Shown one piece after another: positions 8,094 to 15,123 of a stretch of DNA of 64,000 bases (the first letter of the stretch is position 1; the number at the start of each line of letters is the position of its first letter). This DNA is from Pseudomonadota bacterium (GTDB taxonomy: Bacteria > Pseudomonadota > Alphaproteobacteria > Sphingomonadales > Sphingomonadaceae), in the NCBI GenBank assembly GCA_023457895.1, contig JAEXAY010000025.1:1-64000 (forward strand), read 5' to 3'. The translations under genes and the position numbers were made by a program. The notes beneath the pieces were generated by a model, which saw only the letters and a program-made list of their open reading frames with translations, searched no databases and was not told the origin of the DNA.

Positions 8094-9548
8094 ATGCTTG
8101 CCAGCCTTTCAGCCTTGCGCCATGGCGGCCCGGCCATGGATGCCGCACCAGCCCTCTCTCCCAATGCCTCGGGGTCCGCGCCTGCAAGCTGGAGCGCAGA
8201 AATGCGCGCGACACTGGCGCTCGCCTGGCCGCTCGTACTGGCGAATCTCGCCCAGACCGCGATCTACGCGACGGACGTATTGTTCATCGGCCGCCTCGGC
8301 GCGCAGGAACTGGCGGCTTCGGCGCTGGCGACCAATCTGATCTCGGTGCTGATGTTCACCGGAACCGGCCTCGTGACCGCGGTGGCGCCGCTGATCGCGA
8401 GCGAGCTTGGTGCGCGCAAGCATAGTGTGCGCGAGGTGCGGCGCAGCGTGCGCATGGGATTATGGGCGGCGATCCTGTTCGCGTTGCTCGGCTGGCTGAT
8501 CCTGTGGAACGCGCAATGGATATTGGTGGCGCTGCTGGGGCAGGATCCCGCGCTTGCGGCGAAATCCGGCGAGTTCATGCACTGGGTGCAATGGTCGGTC
8601 ATGCCCGCGCTCGGCATCGTGGTGCTGCGAACCTTCGTCGCCGCGCTCGGACGCCCGCAATGGGCGCTGGTGGTGATGCTGATCGGGGTGGCAGTCAATG
8701 CCCTGCTCAACTGGCTGCTGGTCTTTGGCCAGTGGGGCTTCCCGGCGATGGGCTTGCCCGGGTCGGGGCTCGCCAGCAGCCTCACGACGGCCGCGATGTT
8801 CGTGGTGCTGGCAACCATCGTGCTGCGCGACCGCCGTTTCCGGCGATTTCATATCTTCGGCCATTTCCAGCGGTGGGACGGCGCGCGGTTTCGCCAGATC
8901 ATCAAGCTCGGTACGCCGATTGCGCTGACGCTGGCGTTCGAAGTCACGGTGTTCTCCGCGGCCGTCATGCTGATGGGGCTCATCAGCACGGCATCGATTG
9001 CAGCGCACGCGGTGGCGCTCCAGATTGCGGCCGTGACCTTCATGGTGCCGCTCGGTATATCGCAGGCGGCAACGATCCGCGTTGGCATCGCCTATGGCGC
9101 GAAGGATCGCCAGTGGATTGCGCGCGCGGGCTGGGCCTCGTTCGTGCTCGCGATGGGTTTCATGGGACTGGCCGCGACCGGTATGTGGCTGTTTCCGCAC
9201 GAGCTTGTGGGATTTTTCGTCGATGTGGCGAAGCCGGGCAATGCGGAAGTCTTTGCGCTGGCCGTTAGATTTCTCGGCGTTGCCGCCGTGTTCCAGCTCG
9301 CCGATGGTGCGCAGGTGGTGGGCGCGGCGATGCTGCGCGGGCTCCATGATACGCGCGTGCCGATGATTTATGCCGGACTTGGCTACTGGATGGTCGGCTT
9401 TGGCGGCGGTGCGGCGCTTGCGTTCGGCGCCGGGTGGGAAGGCGTTGGTGTATGGGTTGGTCTCGCGCTCGGCCTGGCGGCCGTGGCCGTTCTCATGCTG
9501 TGGCGCTGGATGCGACGGGAGCGGCTGGGATTGTTGCCGTACCCATGA
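8094..9548 (+). CDS. MATE family efflux transporter (NorM-like)
   Basis: A multidrug and toxin extrusion transporter of up to 484 residues with twelve hydrophobic segments in two similar halves. The first begins around LALAWPLVLANLAQTAIYATDVLFIG and the second around IIKLGTPIALTLAFEV, each with the family pattern of a small-residue-rich helix followed by D/E-containing loops (TDVLFIGRLG; FQLADGAQVVGAAMLRG). It exchanges cationic drugs for protons or sodium at the inner membrane. The start is doubtful: AAGGAGG abuts the ATG at 8094 with no spacer, which is poor for initiation, so ATG at 8136 (MDAAPALSP) may be the real start. It is divergent from sppA and followed by the groES promoter. Drug specificity cannot be read. 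Confidence 0.92.
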   Translation: MLASLSALRHGGPAMDAAPALSPNASGSAPASWSAEMRATLALAWPLVLANLAQTAIYATDVLFIGRLGAQELAASALATNLISVLMFTGTGLVTAVAPLIASELGARKHSVREVRRSVRMGLWAAILFALLGWLILWNAQWILVALLGQDPALAAKSGEFMHWVQWSVMPALGIVVLRTFVAALGRPQWALVVMLIGVAVNALLNWLLVFGQWGFPAMGLPGSGLASSLTTAAMFVVLATIVLRDRRFRRFHIFGHFQRWDGARFRQIIKLGTPIALTLAFEVTVFSAAVMLMGLISTASIAAHAVALQIAAVTFMVPLGISQAATIRVGIAYGAKDRQWIARAGWASFVLAMGFMGLAATGMWLFPHELVGFFVDVAKPGNAEVFALAVRFLGVAAVFQLADGAQVVGAAMLRGLHDTRVPMIYAGLGYWMVGFGGGAALAFGAGWEGVGVWVGLALGLAAVAVLMLWRWMRRERLGLLPYP

Positions 9549-9622
9549 GTACTGCCCTGCAGGCGCTCGCAGGGTCGGCCATCAGGGTCCCACTTTGATC
9601 AAAAAGAATCCGGCTCACCTGT

Positions 9623-9651
9623 CTTGACGCTGTCATATTGCGCGCCCATAT
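9623..9651 (+). promoter_or_regulatory. RpoH (sigma-32) type heat-shock promoter of groESL
   Basis: CTTG at 9623-9626, an 18-bp spacer, and CCCATAT at 9645-9651, a close match to the alphaproteobacterial RpoH pattern CTTG-N17/18-CYTATNT. It lies just upstream of the CIRCE element and about 80 bases before groES. Confidence 0.75.
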
Positions 9652-9659
9652 GGCCGCCA

Positions 9660-9686
9660 TTGGCACTCTCCTTGCGGGAGTGCTAA
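9660..9686. promoter_or_regulatory. CIRCE operator (HrcA binding site)
   Basis: The inverted repeat TTGGCACTC-N9-GAGTGCTAA differs from the consensus TTAGCACTC-N9-GAGTGCTAA by one base in the left arm, with the exact 9-bp spacer. It sits between the heat-shock promoter and groES, the standard place for HrcA repression. hrcA itself is not in the window. Confidence 0.92.
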
Positions 9687-9733
9687 CAACTCACATCATC
9701 AACAACGCTTGAGAGAGGCAAGGGAGTTAATCC

Positions 9734-10021
9734 ATGAAATTTCGTCCGTTGCATGACCGCGTTCTCGTCCGCCGCGTAGAGGCCGAAGAGAAGACCGCCG
9801 GTGGCATCATCATCCCCGACAACGCCAAGGAAAAGCCCGCTGAAGGCGAAATCGTCGCCGCCGGCGAAGGCGCCTATAACGAAGACGGCGACCGCATCAA
9901 GCTGGACGTCAAGGTCGGCGACCGCATCCTGTTCGGCAAATGGTCGGGCACCGAAGTCAAGGTCGATGGCGAAGACCTCATCATCATGAAGGAATCGGAC
10001 ATTCTCGGCATCATCGGCTGA
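9734..10021 (+). CDS. groES: Co-chaperonin GroES (Hsp10)
   Basis: A 95-residue co-chaperonin that forms the heptameric lid of the GroEL folding chamber. The N-terminal MKFRPLHDRVLVRRVEAEE, the mobile loop EEKTAGGIIIPDNAKEKPAEG (residues about 17-37) with the GGIIIP contact motif for GroEL, and the C-terminal GEDLIIMKESDILGII are all standard; full length. First gene of groESL, under an RpoH-type promoter and a CIRCE element. The spacing to groEL (130 bases) is larger than usual because a palindromic repeat has been inserted between them, which may alter the ratio of the two proteins through mRNA processing or partial termination. Confidence 0.99.
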   Translation: MKFRPLHDRVLVRRVEAEEKTAGGIIIPDNAKEKPAEGEIVAAGEGAYNEDGDRIKLDVKVGDRILFGKWSGTEVKVDGEDLIIMKESDILGIIG

Positions 10022-10033
10022 GATTGACTTTAA

Positions 10034-10126
10034 CACCCCCGTCACCCTGAACCGGGTTCAGGATCCATACCTCCCGCGCTATCGAAGGTGCAGAGTATGG
10101 ATGCTGAAAACAAGTTCAGCATGACG
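10034..10126. repeat. Palindromic intergenic repeat, family A, copy 1
   Basis: A roughly 93-bp element with two hairpins: CCTGAACCGGGTTCAGG at the left and GCTGAAAACAAGTTCAGC at the right; TCCATAC and GTATGGA are inverted between them. The outer ends GTCACCCTGAAC and GTTCAGCATGAC are imperfect inverted copies. A second copy with the same architecture lies at 15006-15098. It occupies the groES-groEL spacer. Confidence 0.85.
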
Positions 10127-10151
10127 CTGCAATTTTGAAGGAAATATTCAA

Positions 10152-11795
10152 ATGGCTGCTAAAGACGTACGTTTTTCGCGTGACGCACGCGAACGCATTC
10201 TGAAGGGCGTCGACATCCTTGCCGATGCCGTCAAGGTCACCTTGGGCCCCAAGGGCCGCAACGTCGTGATCGACAAGAGCTTCGGCGCGCCGCGCATCAC
10301 CAAGGATGGTGTATCGGTCGCCAAGGAAATCGAGCTCAAGGACAAGTTCGAAAATATGGGTGCGCAGATGCTGCGCGAGGTTGCGTCGAAGACCAACGAC
10401 CTGGCCGGTGACGGCACCACCACCGCGACGGTTCTTGCCCAGGCCATCGTGCGCGAAGGGATGAAGTCGGTCGCTGCCGGCATGAACCCGATGGACCTGA
10501 AGCGCGGCATCGATCTTGCGGTCGGCAAGGTGGTCGAAAACCTCAAGGCGCGCTCGAAGCCGGTGGCGGGTTCCTCGGAAATCGCGCAGGTCGGCATCAT
10601 CTCGGCCAATGGCGACAAGGAAGTCGGCGAAAAGATCGCCGAAGCCATGGACAAGGTCGGCAAGGAAGGCGTGATCACGGTCGAAGAAGCCAAGGGCCTC
10701 GAATTCGAACTCGATGTCGTTGAAGGCATGCAGTTCGACCGCGGCTATCTCTCGCCCTATTTCATCACCAACCCGGAAAAGATGCAGGTCGAACTTTCCG
10801 ACCCCTACATCCTGATCCACGAAAAGAAGCTGTCGAACCTGCAGGCGATGCTCCCCATTCTGGAAGCCGTCGTCCAGTCGGGCCGTCCGCTGCTCATCAT
10901 CGCGGAAGACATTGAAGGCGAAGCGCTCGCGACCCTCGTGGTCAACAAGCTGCGCGGCGGCCTCAAGGTTGCCGCCGTCAAGGCACCGGGCTTCGGCGAC
11001 CGCCGCAAGGCCATGCTCGAGGACATCGCCATCCTGACCAAGGGAGAGATGATTTCGGAAGACCTTGGCATCAAGCTCGAAAACGTCACCGTGGGCATGC
11101 TCGGCCAGGCCAAGCGCGTCACCATCGACAAGGACAACACCACGATCGTCGACGGTTCGGGCGAAGAAGAAGCGATCAAGGGCCGCGTCGAAGCGATCCG
11201 TGCGCAGATCGAGCAGACCACCTCGGACTATGACCGCGAAAAGCTGCAGGAACGTCTGGCGAAGCTCGCCGGCGGTGTTGCCGTGATCAAGGTTGGCGGT
11301 GCGACCGAAGTCGAAGTGAAGGAACGCAAGGACCGCGTCGATGACGCCCTCCACGCGACCCGCGCGGCCGTGGAAGAAGGCATCGTCCCCGGCGGCGGTA
11401 CGGCGCTTCTCTATGCCACCAAGGCGCTCGAAGGCCTCAAGGGCGAGAATGACGACCAGACCCGCGGCATCGACATCATCCGCAAGGCGCTCGCCGCGCC
11501 GCTCAAGCAGATCGCTGAAAATGCCGGCCATGACGGTGCGGTCGTTTCGGGCAACCTGCTGCGCGAAAATGATGAAACCCGCGGCTTCAACGCCCAAACC
11601 GACGAATATGAAAACCTCGTCACCGCTGGCGTGATCGACCCGACCAAGGTCGTTCGTACGGCGCTTCAGGACGCGGCCTCGGTCGCCGGTCTCCTGATCA
11701 CCACCGAAGCGGCGGTGTCGGAACTGCCCGAAGACAAGGCCCCGGCGATGCCGATGGGCGGAGGTATGGGCGGCATGGGCGGCATGGACTTCTAA
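10152..11795 (+). CDS. groEL: Chaperonin GroEL (Hsp60)
   Basis: The 547-residue ATP-driven chaperonin that forms the double seven-membered ring. Landmarks include the N-terminal MAAKDVRFSRDARERIL, the nucleotide loop GDGTTTATVLAQAIV near residues 86-100, the signature AAVEEGIVPGGG near 404-415, and the C-terminal Gly-Met tail (MPMGGGMGGMGGMDF). Length is normal. It is co-transcribed with groES under heat-shock (RpoH) and HrcA control, and its operon is closed by a good hairpin terminator about 30 bases downstream. An open frame on the opposite strand covers almost the whole gene; this is a codon-bias shadow, not a gene. Confidence 0.99.
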   Translation: MAAKDVRFSRDARERILKGVDILADAVKVTLGPKGRNVVIDKSFGAPRITKDGVSVAKEIELKDKFENMGAQMLREVASKTNDLAGDGTTTATVLAQAIVREGMKSVAAGMNPMDLKRGIDLAVGKVVENLKARSKPVAGSSEIAQVGIISANGDKEVGEKIAEAMDKVGKEGVITVEEAKGLEFELDVVEGMQFDRGYLSPYFITNPEKMQVELSDPYILIHEKKLSNLQAMLPILEAVVQSGRPLLIIAEDIEGEALATLVVNKLRGGLKVAAVKAPGFGDRRKAMLEDIAILTKGEMISEDLGIKLENVTVGMLGQAKRVTIDKDNTTIVDGSGEEEAIKGRVEAIRAQIEQTTSDYDREKLQERLAKLAGGVAVIKVGGATEVEVKERKDRVDDALHATRAAVEEGIVPGGGTALLYATKALEGLKGENDDQTRGIDIIRKALAAPLKQIAENAGHDGAVVSGNLLRENDETRGFNAQTDEYENLVTAGVIDPTKVVRTALQDAASVAGLLITTEAAVSELPEDKAPAMPMGGGMGGMGGMDF

Positions 11796-11824
11796 GTTCA
11801 GCCCTTCCGTACAGGAAAGATGAA

Positions 11825-11854
11825 AGGCCGGAGTGGAAACGCTCCGGCCTTTTT
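11825..11854 (+). terminator. Rho-independent terminator of groESL
   Basis: AGGCCGGAG, an 8-base loop, CTCCGGCCT, then a T run. Stem of 9 bp with no mismatch; 30 bases after the groEL stop. Confidence 0.9.
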
Positions 11855-11860
11855 CTGTAG

Positions 11861-12018
11861 ACAAGCGGCTCCACAGGCTGGCCGCAGGCGAAGCGTGCGG
11901 AGGCTGCCGGACCAGACAGCGTGCTTAACGGCATCGCATGGGATGCGTCCGGAAAACGCCTGTTTGTGACCGGCAAATATTGGCCGAGGCTGTTCGAGAT
12001 CAAATTGACGGGCTGTTA
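11861..12018 (+). pseudogene. C-terminal remnant of glutaminyl-peptide cyclotransferase
   Basis: An open stretch with no start codon ends in a protein tail that reads AEAAGPDSVLNGIAWDAS and then GKRLFVTGKYWPRLFEIKL before a TAG stop. This is the hallmark last blade of bacterial/plant-type glutaminyl-peptide cyclotransferases (LNGIAWD...RLFVTGKxWPxLFEI), secreted beta-propeller enzymes of about 250 residues that close N-terminal Gln to pyroglutamate. Only about the last 40-50 residues remain; a stop lies just upstream and the groEL terminator ends at 11854, so the other four-fifths of the gene is gone from here. It is therefore a deletion stub, not a functional gene. Confidence 0.75.
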
Positions 12019-12055
12019 GCGGCGGTGGATCCGCTGCTTCGCAGCTGCGTCAAGG

Positions 12056-12361
12056 TTACTGGCGCTGGTCTGCTCCGGCGCGGCCGATACCCCCAAGTTG
12101 CCCCGGACGTTGCTGCGCGGGTTGTGCGCCGGGCGGGTTATTGTCCAATTGTGGGACCGGAGCGTGTGATTGCGGCACGGCAGGGGGCTCCTCTGGCGGT
12201 GCGGGCGCTTTGGGCCGGGCTTCGAGCATGGCGGCGGCTTCGTCGAGTTCCCGGTTTTCACCAACCGTAAGGCCGCCCTGTCCCGGATCATTTTCGTGCC
12301 GCAGGCAAGCGGCCAGCAACAGCGCCGGAGCAAACAGGAAAAGAGAAAGCCAGCGGGACAT
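12056..12361 (-). CDS. Small proline-rich lipoprotein
   Basis: A 101-residue predicted lipoprotein. The signal peptide MSRWLSLFLFAPALLLAAC ends in a good lipobox (LLAAC, Cys 19). The mature part is polar and low in complexity, with a Pro/Ala/Gln-rich stretch (PKAPAPPEEPPAVPQS) and a C-terminal Gly/Gln tail. No domain is recognised. It is transcribed away from the larger Ala-rich lipoprotein terminator and lies directly after the cyclotransferase remnant on the other strand. Signal peptide and codon use support a real gene; function is unknown, with a structural or envelope-spacing role possible for such disordered lipoproteins. Confidence 0.65.
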   Translation of the reverse strand: MSRWLSLFLFAPALLLAACLRHENDPGQGGLTVGENRELDEAAAMLEARPKAPAPPEEPPAVPQSHAPVPQLDNNPPGAQPAQQRPGQLGGIGRAGADQRQ

Positions 12362-12399
12362 GGGCGGGTCTTAAGCTGCGTAACATGCGTAGGGCAACG

Positions 12400-12432
12400 A
12401 AAAAGGGCCGCTCCTTGCGGGACGACCCTTTC
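12400..12432 (-). terminator. Terminator of the Ala-rich lipoprotein gene
   Basis: Read on the minus strand: GGGTCGTCC, a CGCAA loop, and a nearly complementary arm GGAGCGGCCC followed by TTTTT. One bulge in the stem. It lies 26 bases past the stop of the lipoprotein gene. Confidence 0.6.
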
Positions 12433-12457
12433 TCTATCTTTACAGAAAAAGAAGAAC

Positions 12458-12850
12458 TTACTTCTTCATTTCTTCCGCGGTCTTCTTGGCAGCGTCGCCA
12501 GCGGCGTCAACGGCCGAAGCAGCAGCGTCCTTGGCAGCGTCGCCAGCCTTGGCAGCAGCGTCACCAGCGGCGTTAGCAGCGTCCTTGGCTTCACCAGCAG
12601 CAGCCTTGGCAGCGTCGCCAGCGGCGTCAGCGGTGGCAGCGGCAGCGTTGCCAGCAGCGTTGGCGGTGGCAGCAGCAGCGTCGCCAGCAGCGTCGGTGGC
12701 GTTGGCAGCAGCGTCTACAGCCTGATCAGCAGCGGCGTCAGCGGTTGCAGCAGCAGCGTTGGCGTCAGCAGCAGCTTCTTCAGCAGCCGGCTGCGAGCAA
12801 GCAGCGAGCGAAGCAGCGAGAACGAGCGAAAGAGCAATGGTCTTTTTCAT
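12458..12850 (-). CDS. Alanine-rich repetitive lipoprotein
   Basis: A 130-residue lipoprotein: signal peptide with lipobox SLAAC (Cys 18), then about 100 residues that are almost entirely Ala, Asp, Gly, Lys and Asn. Short units such as ADAAGDAA and NAAGDAAAKAGDAAKDA recur many times, so the chain should form a long amphipathic helix with charged Lys/Asp/Glu residues at regular spacing. The C-terminus KKTAEEMKK is lysine-rich, recalling LEA-like or Lpp-like helical envelope proteins. GGGGTGTTCC before the ATG supplies a weak ribosome site; a terminator follows. The repeated codons (GCC/GCT GGC GAC) invite length changes by slippage. Function unknown; a surface or periplasmic spacer is a guess. 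The opposite strand also reads open but that is a repeat artefact. Confidence 0.82.
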   Translation of the reverse strand: MKKTIALSLVLAASLAACSQPAAEEAAADANAAAATADAAADQAVDAAANATDAAGDAAAATANAAGNAAAATADAAGDAAKAAAGEAKDAANAAGDAAAKAGDAAKDAAASAVDAAGDAAKKTAEEMKK

Positions 12851-13062
12851 TTGGGAACACCCCTAAGCAATAGAGAAATAGTTGCAGGTAGCGGAGTAGA
12901 ACGAGCCGAAGCCGCCTCCCCGCGTCCAGCGGGACGGTCCCTACCGACTCGGGAATCAACATGCAATCACACTTTTTTTCCGATTCATCGCATTTTTGCG
13001 AACTTATGTCAGAAATGTGACCAACCCAAAGAAATCTGCGCCTTTTGTGCCATTGACCACAT

Positions 13063-13078
13063 ATAAAGAAATCTTTAT
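13063..13078. promoter_or_regulatory. Dyad operator upstream of the sahR-like regulator
   Basis: ATAAAGA-AA-TCTTTAT, two perfect 7-bp arms; the symmetry weakly extends outward to ACAT...TGT (13059-13080). It ends 13 bases before the ATG of an ArsR-type regulator, a position that fits autorepression of the methionine operon. The assignment as the regulator's own binding site is inferred. Confidence 0.65.
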
Positions 13079-13091
13079 GTTTGGATAAATC

Positions 13092-14066
13092 ATGACCCAA
13101 TTGATAGACATTTTTCGGGCCCTGTCCGACCCGACGCGACTGCGAATCGTTGCGTTGCTGAGGGTTCTGGAGCTTTCGATCGGGGAAATCGCGCAGATTT
13201 TGCAACAGAGCCAGCCACGCGTTTCGCGTCATGTACGCATATTGGCCGAAGCGGAACTGGTTGAACGGCGCAAGGAAGGCAGTTGGGTTTTCCTCCGCCT
13301 GACGCCGGGAAAGACGTTCGATGTGCTGCGTGAATTCGTCGCGGCAATGCCCTTATCAACTGGCGAGCAAAGGATCGTGGACCGCGATCTTGTTGCCTTG
13401 CGGACCGTGCAGCAGGAACGAGCGGCCGCTGCCAGCCGCTATTTCGCTGACCACGCCGAACAATGGGATGCGATCCGTTCACTGCATGTCGCGGAAGAAG
13501 AAGTTGAGCAGGCGATGTTGCGCCTGATGCAAAATCGCCGCCTGGGCCATGTGCTGGATATCGGCACGGGCACCGGCCGCGTCGCCGAATTGCTTGCGCC
13601 TTCCGCGCGCCGCATTACCGCGCTCGATCGCAGTCCGGAAATGCTCCGGCTGGCGCGCGCGCGCCTGACATCGAAGGACTGGCCAGTCGAACTCGTGCAA
13701 GGCGACTTTTACGCTTTGCCGCTGGGTGCGGAAAGCGCAGACACGGTGGTGCTTCATCAGGTGCTCCATTTTGCCCAGGCACCCGATCAGGTGATTGCCG
13801 AAGCCGCGCGTGTCCTGCGCCCGGGCGGACATATCCTCATCGTCGACTTTGCTTCACATGACCGCGAGGATTTGCGCAGCCGCGCGGCGCACGCACGCCT
13901 CGGATTTTCCGACGCGCAAATTCGCGGCTGGTTCGCGTCGAACGGATTGCTGGTCGAAGCGCAGGACGCGCTCTCCGGCGGGGAGTTGACGGTGCGCCTG
14001 TGGCTCGGACGCCGCCGCTCCGACGATCATGCGATGCGCGATGACCTGCCGCGCCAGGCCGCCTGA
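13092..14066 (+). CDS. ArsR-type regulator fused to a SAM-methyltransferase domain (SahR-like)
   Basis: A 324-residue two-domain protein. Residues 1-95 are an ArsR winged helix (IFRALSDPTRLRIVALL, recognition helix QPRVSRHVRILAEAELVERR). Residues about 140-300 are a class I methyltransferase fold with motif I VLDIGTGTGRVAELL, an acidic residue after the second strand (ALDRSPEML) and the post-I segment LVQGDFYALPL. No metal-binding Cys of arsenic sensors is present. Known SahR-type regulators have this architecture and sense S-adenosylhomocysteine to control methionine-cycle genes; this gene's place directly before metF and metH, with a dyad operator in front, supports that role. Whether the methyltransferase domain still catalyses anything is unknown. 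metF starts 22 bases after its stop. Confidence 0.85.
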   Translation: MTQLIDIFRALSDPTRLRIVALLRVLELSIGEIAQILQQSQPRVSRHVRILAEAELVERRKEGSWVFLRLTPGKTFDVLREFVAAMPLSTGEQRIVDRDLVALRTVQQERAAAASRYFADHAEQWDAIRSLHVAEEEVEQAMLRLMQNRRLGHVLDIGTGTGRVAELLAPSARRITALDRSPEMLRLARARLTSKDWPVELVQGDFYALPLGAESADTVVLHQVLHFAQAPDQVIAEAARVLRPGGHILIVDFASHDREDLRSRAAHARLGFSDAQIRGWFASNGLLVEAQDALSGGELTVRLWLGRRRSDDHAMRDDLPRQAA

Positions 14067-14088
14067 ATATCTGCCAAGGAACCAAGAG

Positions 14089-15003
14089 ATGCCGACCGCC
14101 CAGTCCGAACAATATCGCGCTCACGCCAGTCCGCTGTTTGCGGGTCTGGGCGGAGACATTGATGTGAGCTTTGAATTTTTCCCGCCCAAGAGCGAGAAAA
14201 TGGAAGCGCAGTTATGGGACACGTTCGACACGCTGGCCCCGCTTGGGCCCAAATTTGTGTCGGTCACCTATGGTGCGGGCGGCACGACGCGGGAGCGCAC
14301 CCACGCGACCGTCGCACGCATCGCGCGGGAAACGGGGGTTCCGGCGGCGGCGCATCTCACCTGCGTCGAGGCGAGCAAGGCGGAGATCGCCGATGTTGCC
14401 AATGCCTATTGGGAAGCGGGGGTGCGCCATATCGTCGCGCTCCGTGGCGATCCGCCTTCGGGCACCAGGTTTGCGCCCCATCCCGAAGGCTACACCAGCG
14501 CCGCGGAACTGGTTTCCGGCCTCAAAAAGCTGCATGATTTCGAGATCTCGGTGGCCGCTTATCCGGAGGTTCACCCCGACGCTGATTGTCCCGAGAGCGA
14601 CATGGACAATCTGAAACGCAAGCTCGATGCCGGGGCGACCCGCGCGATCACCCAGTTTTTCTATACGCCTGACGCCTTTTTCCGTTTCCGCGACAGCGCA
14701 GCGGCAGCGGGCATCACGGCGGACATCGTGCCAGGGATCATGCCGGTTTCCAATTTTGCCGCGATCCAGCGCATGTCGGGGATGTGCGGAACGGCAATCC
14801 CTGACTGGATGGCGGGGGTATTCGAAGGCCTCGACGATCATCCTCAGGCGCGTCAGCTTGTTTCCGCGACGGTCGCGGCCGAACTGTGCCGCCGTCTCTA
14901 CGCGGGCGGGGTGCGGGATTTTCACTTCTATACATTGAACCGGGCGGAACTGAGCTACGCCATCTGCCATCTGCTCGGGCTGAGACCGACAAATGACGTA
15001 TAA
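14089..15003 (+). CDS. metF: 5,10-methylenetetrahydrofolate reductase
   Basis: A 304-residue FAD enzyme that reduces 5,10-methylene-THF to 5-methyl-THF, the methyl donor for methionine synthase. Signatures: VSFEFFPPKSEKMEAQLWDT near residues 24-43, SVTYGAGGTTRERTHATVARI near 57-77, the GDPP motif in ALRGDPPSG, and ITQFFYTPDAFFRF. ATG at 14089 is chosen because AAGGA precedes it by 8 bases; an in-frame extension to 14029 would overlap the regulator. It follows the SahR-like gene and precedes the two metH genes, so methyl-THF production and use are in one operon. A palindromic repeat (family A) lies between metF and metH. Confidence 0.97.
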   Translation: MPTAQSEQYRAHASPLFAGLGGDIDVSFEFFPPKSEKMEAQLWDTFDTLAPLGPKFVSVTYGAGGTTRERTHATVARIARETGVPAAAHLTCVEASKAEIADVANAYWEAGVRHIVALRGDPPSGTRFAPHPEGYTSAAELVSGLKKLHDFEISVAAYPEVHPDADCPESDMDNLKRKLDAGATRAITQFFYTPDAFFRFRDSAAAAGITADIVPGIMPVSNFAAIQRMSGMCGTAIPDWMAGVFEGLDDHPQARQLVSATVAAELCRRLYAGGVRDFHFYTLNRAELSYAICHLLGLRPTNDV

Positions 15004-15005
15004 AT

Positions 15006-15098
15006 CACCCCGTCACCCTGAACTTGGTTCAGGGTCCATACCTCCCGCCGATAGAAAGTGCAGCGGCGTATGGATGCTGAAACAAGTTCAGCATGACG
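15006..15098. repeat. Palindromic intergenic repeat, family A, copy 2
   Basis: Same plan as the copy at 10034-10126: left hairpin CCTGAACTTGGTTCAGG, right hairpin GCTGAAACAAGTTCAGC, with TCCATACCTCCCGC and GTATGGATGCTGAA shared almost letter for letter and a more variable centre. It occupies the metF-metH spacer. Confidence 0.85.
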
Positions 15099-15123
15099 AT
15101 GCAGAAATATTGGAGCAAATATC

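Noticed and set aside
10116..11864. 582-residue open frame antisense to groEL
   Set aside because: It mirrors groEL almost exactly, shows only composition-driven His/Asp/Leu-rich sequence and has no domain or ribosome site; typical of high-GC third-position bias.
12170..13066. Ser/Gly/Val-rich frame antisense to the Ala-rich lipoprotein
   Set aside because: Its repeats are the reverse complement of Ala codon repeats; no start or ribosome site supports it.
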